Made by a program: the position numbers and the translations under genes. From assembly GCA_905372155.1 (NCBI GenBank), contig CAJPNZ010000002.1, forward strand, positions 1 through 64,000: 64,000 nucleotides of DNA, given 5' to 3'. The notes beneath the pieces were generated by a model. It saw only the letters and a list, made by a program, of their open reading frames with translations, did no database searches and was not told the DNA's origin. Positions 41,300 through 50,177 of this stretch are shown piece after piece. The DNA comes from Propionibacteriaceae bacterium. GTDB taxonomy: Bacteria; Actinomycetota; Actinomycetes; Propionibacteriales; Propionibacteriaceae. Within the stretch, counting starts at the first letter, position 1. Each line of letters opens with the position of its first letter.

Positions 41300-43354
41300 T
41301 CAGAGCACGGAACGGGCCGTCTTGATCACGTTGTCGACCGTGAACCCGTACTCCTCGAAGCACTTCGATCCGGCGGCCGACGCACCGAAACATTCGATAC
41401 TGATGCTGGCCCCGGCATCTCCGACGTACCTGCCCCATCCCATGGCGATGCCGGCCTCGATGGAGACCCGGGCCTTCACGTCCTTGGGCAACACCGACTC
41501 GCAGTATTCGGGGCCCTGTTCGTCGAACCATTCCATGCAGGGCATGGACACCACGCGGGTGGGGACGTTGTCCTCCTCCAGCTTCGCAGCGGCCTCAAGG
41601 GCCAGGGCGACCTCGGAACCGGAAGCGATCAGGATCAGCCTCGGCTTTTCGGAGGCCTCCTTCAACACGTAGCCACCACGAGCGACCCCTTCGGCGGAGG
41701 AGTACTCGTCGCCACGGGCCACGATGCGCAGGTCCTGGCGGGACAGGATGATCCCCGCGGGGCGATCGGTGCGGCGCAGGATCTCGCCCCACGCGACGGA
41801 GGTCTCGTTGGCGTCCGCGGGACGAACCACGTCCAGATGGGGGATGGCCCGCAGCGATGCGAGGTGTTCCACGGGCTGATGGGTGGGGCCGTCCTCGCCG
41901 ACCCCGATGGAATCGTGGCTCCACACGAAGATGGAGGGCAGGTTCATCAGGGCCGCCAACCGAACCGCGGGACGCATGTAGTCCGCGAACACCATGAACG
42001 TGCCGCCGTAGGCCCGGGTCAGGCCCGACAGGACGATGCCGTTGATGATGCCCCCCATCGCGTGTTCGCGGATTCCGAAGTGGATGGTGCGCCCGTAGGG
42101 ATTTCCGGGCCAGTCCTCCGTCTGCCGCGCATCGGGCAGGAAACTTGGTTCATCCTTCATGGTGGTGTTGTTGGAGCCCGCGAGGTCGGCGGAACCACCC
42201 CACAGCTCCGGCAGCTGAGGCGCCAGCGCGGACAGCACCTCCCCGGATGCCTTGCGGGTGGACATCATGCCCTCCTCGAAGACCGGGAGCTTCAGATCGG
42301 CCGGGAGCTTGCGGGAGCGAACCCGTTCCAGCAGGACAGCGCGCTTCGGATTGTTGGCCTTCCACGCCTCGAACCTCTCGTCCCATTCGGCACGCTCCAC
42401 CTTGCCACGGGACGCGGCGTTGGCCCGGGCGTGGGCGACGGCCTCCTCATCGACCGCGAACGGCTCGGCGGGAAAACCGAGTTTCTCCTTGAGGGCGGCG
42501 ATCTCCTCGGCCCCAATCCTGGAACCGTGGATGGCATGGTTCCCGGCTTTGGTGGGCAGCGGCCAGCCGATGATGGTGTCGAGTTTGATGATCGAGGGTT
42601 TGTCCCTGACGGCCTTGGCCGCCCGGATGGCCGAAAGCAGCGCGTCGAGGTCCTCCTCGTACCCGGTTCCGCCGTTGGTCCAGTCAACCTCCTGAGTGTG
42701 CCAACCGAGCGCGTCGTAACGTCCCAGGACGTCCTCGGTGAAGGCGATGTGGGTGTCACCCTCGATGGTGATTCGGTTGGCGTCATAGATCACGATGAGG
42801 TTGCCCAGATCCTGGGTGGCCGCCAACGACGAGGCCTCCGCGGCCACACCCTCCTGGAGACAGCCGTCGCCGACAAGGCAGTAGACGAAGTGGTCGAAGA
42901 CAGACTTGCCCTCGGGTGCGTCCGGATCGAACAGGCCGCGTTCCCTGCGCGCGGCCATCGCCATGCCGACTGCGTTGCTGATGCCCGCGCCGAGGGGCCC
43001 GGTGGTGCACTCGACGAACCGGGTGTGGCCGTACTCGGGATGCCCCGCGCACTTGGATCCCCAGGTTCGCAGCGACTTCAGGTCCTCGAGCTCGAGGTTG
43101 GCACCGGCCAGGTAGAGCTGACAGTACTGGGCCAGGGAGGCATGACCGATCGACAGGACGAAACGATCGCGGCCGAGCCATTTGTCGTCGGTCGGATCCA
43201 CCTTCATGATCTTCTGGTAGAGCAGGTAGACCACGGAGGCCAGTGAGATCGGGGTTCCGGGGTGGCCGTTGCCGACCTTCTCCACAGCATCGGCGGCGAG
43301 AATCCTCGCCGTGTCAACGGCTCGGGTGTCCAGTTCGGTCCAGTCGAGGGTCAT
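41300..43354 (-). CDS. tkt: Transketolase
   Basis: 684 aa from ATG 43354 (MTLDWTELDTRAVDTAR), with AAGGACGG upstream; the longer frame adds 18 unlikely residues. TPP-binding GDGCLQEGVAAEAS...IYDAN, GNGHPGTPISLA and the pyrimidine-domain GEDGPTHQPVEHLASLR are present. It is the pentose-phosphate enzyme moving two-carbon units. It appears to be a single gene with its own promoter; the tal and zwf neighbours often found in actinobacteria are not in this window. Confidence 0.95.
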   Translation of the reverse strand: MTLDWTELDTRAVDTARILAADAVEKVGNGHPGTPISLASVVYLLYQKIMKVDPTDDKWLGRDRFVLSIGHASLAQYCQLYLAGANLELEDLKSLRTWGSKCAGHPEYGHTRFVECTTGPLGAGISNAVGMAMAARRERGLFDPDAPEGKSVFDHFVYCLVGDGCLQEGVAAEASSLAATQDLGNLIVIYDANRITIEGDTHIAFTEDVLGRYDALGWHTQEVDWTNGGTGYEEDLDALLSAIRAAKAVRDKPSIIKLDTIIGWPLPTKAGNHAIHGSRIGAEEIAALKEKLGFPAEPFAVDEEAVAHARANAASRGKVERAEWDERFEAWKANNPKRAVLLERVRSRKLPADLKLPVFEEGMMSTRKASGEVLSALAPQLPELWGGSADLAGSNNTTMKDEPSFLPDARQTEDWPGNPYGRTIHFGIREHAMGGIINGIVLSGLTRAYGGTFMVFADYMRPAVRLAALMNLPSIFVWSHDSIGVGEDGPTHQPVEHLASLRAIPHLDVVRPADANETSVAWGEILRRTDRPAGIILSRQDLRIVARGDEYSSAEGVARGGYVLKEASEKPRLILIASGSEVALALEAAAKLEEDNVPTRVVSMPCMEWFDEQGPEYCESVLPKDVKARVSIEAGIAMGWGRYVGDAGASISIECFGASAAGSKCFEEYGFTVDNVIKTARSVL

Positions 43355-43441
43355 GTTCCGTCCTTTGAGCTCCTGAGGAACGGGGCAACTGCGCCCGCAG
43401 CCCCACACTATCGGATTGTTAACGTGAACACCTGCGTTGAA

Positions 43442-43651
43442 TCAGGTTTCTGTGACGTTGATGGAGAGCCCTGTCCACTGGGGTAGCGAGGTCAACGAGG
43501 CCCCTTGCCCTGCATCGGTCTCGGCCTCCGGGGAAACCGTCCCGGGAACCGATCCGGGCGTTATGGGGCGGATGGTCTCCCCCAGCGCCTCACGGACGAG
43601 GCGTCCGAGGTCAGAGCCACCTTCGGAATCGTGGGTGCGGATCTCAGCCAT
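43442..43651 (-). CDS. Small hypothetical protein
   Basis: 69 aa from ATG 43651 (MAEIRTHDSEGGSDLGRLVREALG) ending QWTGLSINVTET. A TTG 30 bases further up is possible but less likely. The N-terminal third could be a helix and the rest is disordered-looking; no family is recognised. It lies 30 bases after the phosphoribosyltransferase gene on the same strand. Coding is plausible from residue mix and spacing. Confidence 0.5.
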   Translation of the reverse strand: MAEIRTHDSEGGSDLGRLVREALGETIRPITPGSVPGTVSPEAETDAGQGASLTSLPQWTGLSINVTET

Positions 43652-43681
43652 GGCCCGGAGTTTACTGGGGGTCTCCGACAA

Positions 43682-44176
43682 TCAATTCAGGGGTGGCTCA
43701 GCGGACCACGGGAACACGATCCAACGGTCGGTGCGCCTCCAGCAGAAATCCGGATTCACGATCGTGGTCGGCTTGGCGTAGAGCACCGCGCTTCGCACAT
43801 CGGCCCCAAACCCACGCAGCAGTTTCACCACCAGCGAGAGGGTGCGCCCCGAGTCCGCAACATCGTCCACCACGAGAAGCTGCCTGCCTGCGATGGATTC
43901 GGTGTCCAGCATGGGGGCCAGAAGAACCGGATCGGGGAGGGTTTGTTCAACGTCGGTGTAGAACTCGACGTTGATGGCGTCGGTGAGTTTCACCCCGAGC
44001 CGATAGGTAAGCGCACCGGCCGGAATCATGCCTCCCCTGGCGATGGCGATGATCACCGAAGGGCGGAAACCGGATTCGTGGACCTGGAGCGCGAGGTCGT
44101 CGGCGGCCTCCCCGACCCCTTCCCAGGTGAGCACTTCTCTACCTGCGTGGTCGCTGGCGTCGCCGTGGTAAACCAT
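43682..44176 (-). CDS. Phosphoribosyltransferase
   Basis: 164 aa. The PRPP loop is VVDDVADSGRTL (about residues 95-106); ARGGMIPAGALTYRLG is the substrate-side loop and AKPTTIVNPDFCW the hood. It belongs to the xanthine/hypoxanthine-type type I family, like the Gpt-related proteins of actinobacteria, so purine salvage is the likely role. It shares direction with the acetyltransferase 15 bases upstream. Confidence 0.85.
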   Translation of the reverse strand: MVYHGDASDHAGREVLTWEGVGEAADDLALQVHESGFRPSVIIAIARGGMIPAGALTYRLGVKLTDAINVEFYTDVEQTLPDPVLLAPMLDTESIAGRQLLVVDDVADSGRTLSLVVKLLRGFGADVRSAVLYAKPTTIVNPDFCWRRTDRWIVFPWSAEPPLN

Positions 44177-44191
44177 GGCGGAATGTTACCG

Positions 44192-44689
44192 TCAGTCGAA
44201 GTGATGGGTGACGAACACAACGTCCAGCCAGCACCCGAATTTCCTGCCCACCTCTGACAGCACGGCCGACTCGACGAATCCCAGGCTCTTGTGAAAGGCC
44301 CGGGAGGCCGCGTTGTCCGCGTCCAGGACACCGATCATGACGTGAACCCCGCAACCCTGGGCATGGTCGAGGAGAGCACCCAGCAGCATCCGACCGGCCC
44401 CGTTGGAACGGCTTCCTTCGGCCACGTAGACGGAGTGCTCAACGGTGTGGAGGTAGGCCGCCTTGTCGCGGAACGGGCCGTAACTGGCGAAGCCGACCAC
44501 CCGGCCGTCCTCCTCGAGGACCAGCACGGGATGCCCTTGGTTCCGCAGCCGCTCGAACCAGGCGGTGCGCTCCTCGAGGGTGACCGGTTCGACGTCGTAG
44601 GAGGCGGTGGTGGCCACGCCGCTCTCGTTGTAGATCTCCACGATGGCCGGGAGGTCCTCATGACTGGCGGAGCGGATCACGGGAGGCAT
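44192..44689 (-). CDS. GNAT acetyltransferase, phosphinothricin acetyltransferase-like
   Basis: 165 aa. The start IRSASHEDLPAIVEIYNESG and TASYDVEPVTLEERTAWF are typical of Pat/Bar-like GNAT enzymes; EHSVYVAEGSRSNGAGRMLL is the acetyl-CoA loop, and ADNAASRAFHKSLGF the strand-helix that follows. It could acetylate an amino acid, methionine sulfoximine-like toxin or other small amine. No resistance genes are next to it. Confidence 0.88.
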   Translation of the reverse strand: MPPVIRSASHEDLPAIVEIYNESGVATTASYDVEPVTLEERTAWFERLRNQGHPVLVLEEDGRVVGFASYGPFRDKAAYLHTVEHSVYVAEGSRSNGAGRMLLGALLDHAQGCGVHVMIGVLDADNAASRAFHKSLGFVESAVLSEVGRKFGCWLDVVFVTHHFD

Positions 44690-45077
44690 GGATTCATACT
44701 AGAGGTCCCCACAGACCCCGCAACGACATCTCGAAGTCGGCAACCGAAAACAATCGAGCACCCCCTCACCTGCGACCAGGACATTCCCATTCCCACCGGC
44801 AACGAGATGGACCCGAACAAACACGAAAGCCATCGTTTCCCAGGTTAACCTTTGGCCATTGTTGCCGCGCTCGTACGCACGTCTGGGTGCACCATGAACC
44901 CGATCACCGGCCTAGTCAGGCGACAGTGTCATCTCAAGCACGAGAAACCTCAGCACCCGATTCGCGAAAGCGAATTACCGGAAGCCCGAGCAGACCACCA
45001 CACTGCGCATACAATGGGCTTGACTCGGAAAATTCACCACCAACTCCATGTCGCACACATCGAATTGGAGACCGAGC
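44690..45077. other. Intergenic region upstream of the bacteriocin-like operon
   Basis: No convincing gene is visible in these 388 bases, and the composition is lower in GC than the flanks. A hairpin with a GAAA tetraloop (ATTCGC/GCGAAT, 44960-44975) lies about 100 bases before the secreted-protein start. TACAAT (45010-45015) could be a -10 box for that operon, but no matching -35 is seen. Confidence 0.4.
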
Positions 45078-45668
45078 ATGAAACAGAAACCACACAGGTT
45101 CCTCGGCATCACGTCAACACTTCTGGCGCTCCTGACGCTGATGCCGTCAGCCTACGCGGACCCCGCCAGCGAGACCCCAGCGCCGACTGCACCAGCCACC
45201 GCGACGACGAAAGATCCCGCACTCATCACCGAGATCGCCAACACCCTCAGGCGAAGCGATGCTCTGATGGCAACCTTCGCGAATGCCCCGAGCGAAGAAG
45301 TCACCCACCAGTACCTCGAGGCCTTCGCCTCCGCCATGACAATCGAGCAGGCAGAACAGTTCGTCGAGGTCACCAAGGACAAACATTTCGAGGTCACCGG
45401 CACCCGAGATGACGGACAACCGATGGTGGAGCTGACCGAAGGACCCCCTGAGGTTGATTCCACCAGCTCCGAGTCTTGCTGCAAATGCTGGCGAGCGCGA
45501 GTAGCCTTCATGGCTTGGTGGACCGCATTTTACTCAATCTGTGGCGGCGTTGGAGCCGAAGCCGGGGCAGCATTCCCGCCAGCTGCCGCGGGAGGCATCA
45601 TTGCCGGCTGCAGCCTCGGAACAGCCATCATGGGGACCCTGCCCAATTTTGACGATTCGTGCACGTAG
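45078..45668 (+). CDS. Secreted precursor with six-Cys hydrophobic C-terminus, candidate halocin-C8-like bacteriocin
   Basis: 196 aa from ATG 45078, with GGAG 9 bases upstream. A Sec signal peptide (FLGITSTLLALLTLMPSAYA, cleavage after residue 27) is followed by a Thr/Pro/Ala-rich stretch and a charged helical middle (about 45-125) without cysteine. The last 63 residues are hydrophobic and Gly/Ala-rich with cysteines at 134, 135, 137, 155, 178 and 195, all of the protein's cysteines. This two-part layout (leader plus pro-domain, then a Cys-rich hydrophobic core) is that of halocin C8 precursors, where the pro-part acts as immunity protein. The similarity is one of architecture; I cannot confirm homology. 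A small membrane protein gene follows. Confidence 0.7.
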   Translation: MKQKPHRFLGITSTLLALLTLMPSAYADPASETPAPTAPATATTKDPALITEIANTLRRSDALMATFANAPSEEVTHQYLEAFASAMTIEQAEQFVEVTKDKHFEVTGTRDDGQPMVELTEGPPEVDSTSSESCCKCWRARVAFMAWWTAFYSICGGVGAEAGAAFPPAAAGGIIAGCSLGTAIMGTLPNFDDSCT

Positions 45669-45680
45669 AGCAGCTGAGCG

Positions 45681-45932
45681 ATGAAATTTTCCAGAGAAAC
45701 AAGGGGCGACATCTGGGCTGTTGTGATAGCAATCGTTGGCTCCTGGGTTGCGATCGGCATTGTCGCATGGTTCGTTCCCGGTTTCTACCAGCCATTTTGG
45801 ATCATGGTTTTCACACCGATCCCGGGCACACTGGGCTTGCTCCTCGGAATACGTTGGCGTCGACAACACTCCCAAGACACAGAAAACTCCAGCAAGGCCG
45901 ATATTCCTGACAGCAAAAACGGGAAGCAATGA
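45681..45932 (+). CDS. Small two-helix membrane protein, candidate immunity/accessory factor
   Basis: 83 aa from ATG 45681, 12 bases after the bacteriocin-like gene. Two transmembrane helices (DIWAVVIAIVGSWVAIGIVAWFV and MVFTPIPGTLGLLLGI) are followed by a basic and polar tail (RWRRQHSQDTE). No family is recognised. Size, topology and operon position match immunity proteins of bacteriocin operons; the upstream Shine-Dalgarno is weak, so translation may be coupled to the preceding gene. Confidence 0.6.
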   Translation: MKFSRETRGDIWAVVIAIVGSWVAIGIVAWFVPGFYQPFWIMVFTPIPGTLGLLLGIRWRRQHSQDTENSSKADIPDSKNGKQ

Positions 45933-46018
45933 TCTGCGATGCCACGTCTCCTGGGCTCCAGTTGTTCTCCGAGAAGACCCGTAAACATTTCCTTGGAGAA
46001 GATCTGATCCACCGCATC

Positions 46019-46066
46019 GGTCTCCGTGGCCCCCGGGATGACCGGGGACCACGGAGACCAGTTTTC
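46019..46066 (+). terminator. Strong terminator of the bacteriocin-like operon
   Basis: An 11-bp outer stem (GGTCTCCGTGG / CCACGGAGACC) stacks on a 6-bp inner stem (CCCCGG / CCGGGG) with one C-A mismatch and a 5-base loop, then AGTTTTC. It separates this operon from the minus-strand pseudogene. Confidence 0.88.
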
Positions 46067-46097
46067 TCCGGGCCGGGAGCAGCGCTCCCGCACAGGG

Positions 46098-48756
46098 TTA
46101 TTCGGGGCGCAGCGTCAGGGTGTCCCGTGTCGCCGCGGCGACAGCTTCACGACTGAAGGGCCAGTCGAAGAACTCACCCGTGGCCCAGGCCTCGAGTTGG
46201 TCCGCGACGTGTGACGACCACGGGTGACCGGAGCTTCCCGAGGAAATCACCCGCCGGGCCCGGTCGACGTCGCTCAGATCCACCGCCATGCGCATGGAGG
46301 GATCCCCCCACCACCTCGTAGTCCACCTGTCCATTGTCCTTGACGCTCTCGTCATAGCTGTTTGCATTGGGAATTTCGGGCCCACCGCCGACTGCCCGTG
46401 GTTTCCGGCGGAAGTGGTCCCTGATGAACCCGGGAAGCTCCTCGCCTTCCAGGATCTGGTGCCTCGAAGTCTGGACGTGGAGGCCGCCCCACCGCCACGT
46501 GGTGTGATCCCGGCTCAATCGGGCGGTCAGCTCGGCGTCGGTCTCGGCGTAGGCGCGGCGCATGATCTGAGCTGTATCCTCCACCTCTGAGGTGTTCTTG
46601 TCATCCCACAGTGGGTTCTGGGGTTCTGAGATCAGTCTCCCCAGCAACCGGGTCGATGGGTACCCCCGTCGTCCGCCAAGGCCGCATTGCTGAGGTGCGA
46701 GAAGAGCGATGCCATGATCATCGCCCCGGCTCATCAACGGCGTAATGGCCGCCCCGTTCGTACCAGCGGGTCAGTTCCGATTGCAGTTCTTCGTGGCGTT
46801 CATCGTTCAGCTCCACCGCGGTCAGGGCGGGGGCGAGCTCCTGGGCCGGCGGTGCCATCGAGGAGCATGATCTTCGGTGCTTCCTCTAGCGTGACGGGGC
46901 CCTGCGCTGCGAGTTGCGCGATGGCGTCGTATATCTGCTGGGAACGATAGCCCGCAACATAGTGAGAACCGAGGTAGGGTCCGCTGGCCTCGGGCGTGAT
47001 CGGCTGGTTTGCCGGGGCGATGATCCCGTCTGCCGGGTTGAGCACGACCGGCATGCCCGGGGGGGCGTAGAACCCCTACCAATTGTAGCTGGAGTCCCAG
47101 CCGGGGCGCGGCCATCGGCCCCAGGTTGTCCGCCTCGTGGGCGACAACCGCCCCGCCCGTCGGCTGGGGCCTTGACCGGTCTCACCGGGTACTTGCCCGG
47201 GGCCTGGTAGCCGATGTCACCAGAGGCAGTGGCGAACAGGATGTTCTCCGCCGGATTCGCCATCAGGGCCGCCGCTGCCGAGACCTCCTCGGCATTCGTG
47301 GCGCGGCCGAGCGCGAAGAAAGACTCACCGGTTTTGTCGGGCATCAGTGCGGTCCACTGCAGGGCCACCGAGAGATTCTCCGACGCACCGGGAACCGGCC
47401 TGAACTGTTCGTCCGGCGCGAGCAGCCCGGAGACGACGGGACCGTGCACCGAGGTCCGCACCCGAATCTCGACGTCCTCGCCGCCAGCAACCCGGATCGT
47501 CTCGGTACGGGTCTGATAGGCGAGACACCTGCCGTCGCGTTGGTAGAAATTCTCGCCGACGTTCTTCTCGACCACCAGGTCGCTGACGTCACCGCCAAGA
47601 TTGGTCAGGCCCCAGACCAGGTCAGCATTGCGCCCGATCATGATTCCCGGTATGCCGGCCATGGAGAACCCGGAGACACCGAAGGTGCATTCCCCGTTCA
47701 GCTGCTCGCAGTGCAGACCGACCTGGAACCAGACCGAGGGGTAGGCGATCTGGAGGTGGGGGTCGTTGCCGATGACGGGTTTCCCGGAGGCGGTGTGCTG
47801 CCCCGAGATCACGAAGGAGTTCGATCCGACCGCCGGGCCGTCGCCCAGCAGATGCGGCATGGCCTCCATCGCCTGCTGGACGCTCTGGAGCGCCCCGATG
47901 GTGTCGCCGGAACTCATCGAGGGCGTTTCGCCGCCGGTCTCGGACGACTGCGAAAGGAACTGATCGGGCTCGGGACAGTCCTCGGGATTCGTTTCCTGGG
48001 TTTCCAGCGGCAGCGGATCGGCCACCGGATAGTCGGCACGTGGCCGCAGATTGTTTTCCGTCGTTTCCTGCCCGATGATCGGCCTGCGTTTCTCCTCCTC
48101 GGCCTTCGGAAACAGTTCCTCCACCGCCACCGGAGTACCCAGTTTCTGAAGGTACCCCATGCGTTCGACCTCGACCCCAAAGCTCCCGCTCAGGTCCCGG
48201 GCCATGGCTTTGAGCCAGACCAGCGAATCAATGCTGGTCCACGGCTCGATGTCGGCAACAGGCAGACTCAAGCCCAGCACGGCGTACTCATTGGCCAGCT
48301 GCCACGGTTGCTTTCCCGATATGTAGATAGGCCTCGTAGAATCCGCGGGCCTCATCCGACAGCAGTTCCCACTCCTTTTCCGCCACCTGGCGCCATCCCA
48401 TGGTGCGCACCGTGATATCCGATTCCTTCCCGGACTCCCCCACGAGTTCCTCCAGTCGCCCTAAGGCCATGTGGCGCGACAGGTCCATCTGGAAGAAACG
48501 TTCCTGGGCATGCACGTATCCCTGCGCGAAAAACAGGTCGTGGTCGGTGGTGGCATAGATGTGGAGTACGGCCCGGTGGTCGCGCAACACCCTGATCTCG
48601 GCACGTGGTCCGCTCAGGATGACCTCGCCAGAGTGTTTCGGCAGAGGTCCTCTCAGCACCACGATCACAGCAACGGCCGCCACCAGGATCAGGGGCAACG
48701 GCAACTCCGAGCACGGTGAAAAGCACTCGGCGGAAAGTTCTCTTTTTCTTTGACAT
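46098..48756 (-). pseudogene. Penicillin acylase-family pseudogene
   Basis: Fragments of one penicillin/acyl-homoserine-lactone acylase (Ntn hydrolase) lie in different minus-strand frames in the correct order. The start is MSKKKRTFRRVLFTVLG (from 48756), then GPRAEIRVLRDHRAVLHIYA...FFAQGYVHAQERFFQMDL in the frame 48288-48706, then a 46886-48320 frame with the catalytic GSNSFVISG and GNDPHLQIAYPSVWFQVGLH, then VVLNPADGIIAPANQ (46800-47054), then the C-terminal parts GLHVQTSRHQILEGEELPGF and MRMAVDLSDVDRARRVISS down to 46098. At least four frameshifts separate them, near 48700, 48300, 47150 and between 46330 and 46800. No single functional protein can be made. The intact family would be about 800 aa. 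Confidence 0.88.
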
Positions 48757-49028
48757 GTCTCGTCTCCCAGAGAGGTATCTTCGATCCCCTCCCCCGCTCC
48801 CCACATATGTGGCCGGAACCCACGAGAACGTTATTGTCTTCCGTTGTGGCCAGACATCCGCCCGTGGTCAACTACCTCGTCAGGGCCTTCCCCTACTTGC
48901 CCCGTACGGGTTCTTCACGTGCTGTGGCGAACGTTCGATGGTTGGAAGAAAAGTCCATTAGCGGTGTTGGTCCTCCAGACGCACTCCGCACGTTCGGTGA
49001 TCCGTGTCCCGCCGCTCATCACCACCGA

Positions 49029-50177
49029 CTACGCCTTCGCAGCCTTTTCCGCAGAGGCCCAGCCCGCCAGGTCGCCCCTGTTGATCGCGAGGGCGATCAT
49101 CTCCGGGAAGGCGTCGGGGGTGCAGGCGAATGACGGGATTCCCATGGCGGCCAGGCTGCCCGCCACGTCGTGGTTGTAACCGGGGGTGCCGTCGTCGTCG
49201 AGGGCCAGCAGGGTCACCATCGTGACACCCTGCCGCTGGAACTGGCCCATCCGGCGCAGCATCTGTTCGGGGTTGAAGTCGTAGAGATCGCTGATGAGGA
49301 CCATCACCGTCTCGCGGGGGCGCTGCACCAGGTGTTCGCAGTACGCGAGGGCCTTGCTGGTGTCCGTGCCGCCGCCGAGCTGGGTGCCGAAGATGACGTC
49401 GACGGGGTCGCTGAGCTGATCGGTGAGGTCCACGACCGATGTGTCGTAGACCACGAGGCGAGTTTTCACCGCCTTGATGGAGGCCAGCACGGCCGCGAAG
49501 ATACTGGCGTAGACCACTGACGTCGCCATGGAACCCGACTGGTCGACCACCAGCACGATCTCCCGCTGGAAACCGGTCTGTTTGCGGCCGTAGCCGATGA
49601 GGCGCTCGGGCACTACGGTGTTCAGTTCGGGAAGGTAGTTACCCAGGTTCGCCGCGATCGTTCGTGACCAGTTGATGTCGTTCAGGCGGGGCCGGTTGGT
49701 GCGGGCGGCCCGGTTCAGCGCGCCCCGGACCGCTTGCTGCACCTTGTCGGCGAGTTTCTCCTCCACCTGCTTGACCACCCGGGCCACGACCTCGCGGGCG
49801 CTGGCCCTGGCCTTCTGCGGCATGACCCGTCCCAGGCCGGCCAGGGTGGCCACCAGGTGCACGTCGGCCTCGACGGTCTCAAGCATCTCCGGTTCCAGCA
49901 GCAGCTGCTTGAGACCCAGCCGGTCGATGGCATCGGCCTGCATCACCTGCACCACCCGCGACGGGAAATAGGTGCGGATGTCACCGAGCCACCGCGCCAC
50001 CCTCGGTGCCGAGGCACCGAGCCCGGCATGTCGTTTCTGTCCGTCGCCGCTCTGGTTGTCGTAGAGGGCGGCCAGGGCGGCATCCATGGCGGCATCCTGC
50101 CGGGACAGGGTTTCTTCGGTGCCCTCCGGGGCGGTCCCCAGAAGCAGCCGCCAGCGCCGGTTGCGTTCGTCGTTCAT
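49029..50177 (-). CDS. VWA-domain protein of the MoxR/YehL cassette
   Basis: 382 aa. A helical N-terminus to about residue 200 is followed by a von Willebrand A domain with the metal-site motif DQSGSMATS, the central threonine in GGGTDTSKA, and LISDLYDF with the third metal ligand. It probably binds clients or scaffolds with the neighbouring MoxR ATPase, as in other MoxR-VWA pairs and E. coli YehP. The ATG overlaps the DUF5682 stop by 4 bases; it is the last gene of the operon. The 272 bases after it (48757-49028) show no gene. Confidence 0.85.
   Translation of the reverse strand: MNDERNRRWRLLLGTAPEGTEETLSRQDAAMDAALAALYDNQSGDGQKRHAGLGASAPRVARWLGDIRTYFPSRVVQVMQADAIDRLGLKQLLLEPEMLETVEADVHLVATLAGLGRVMPQKARASAREVVARVVKQVEEKLADKVQQAVRGALNRAARTNRPRLNDINWSRTIAANLGNYLPELNTVVPERLIGYGRKQTGFQREIVLVVDQSGSMATSVVYASIFAAVLASIKAVKTRLVVYDTSVVDLTDQLSDPVDVIFGTQLGGGTDTSKALAYCEHLVQRPRETVMVLISDLYDFNPEQMLRRMGQFQRQGVTMVTLLALDDDGTPGYNHDVAGSLAAMGIPSFACTPDAFPEMIALAINRGDLAGWASAEKAAKA

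Noticed and set aside
44852..45412. 186-codon + frame overlapping the bacteriocin-like gene
   Set aside because: Its residue mix (His, Arg, Gln-rich) is that of a shadow; the overlapping frame has a signal peptide and a good ribosome binding site.
47126..48415. 429-codon + strand frame across the penicillin acylase pseudogene
   Set aside because: The minus strand shows clear acylase motifs; this frame is its shadow.
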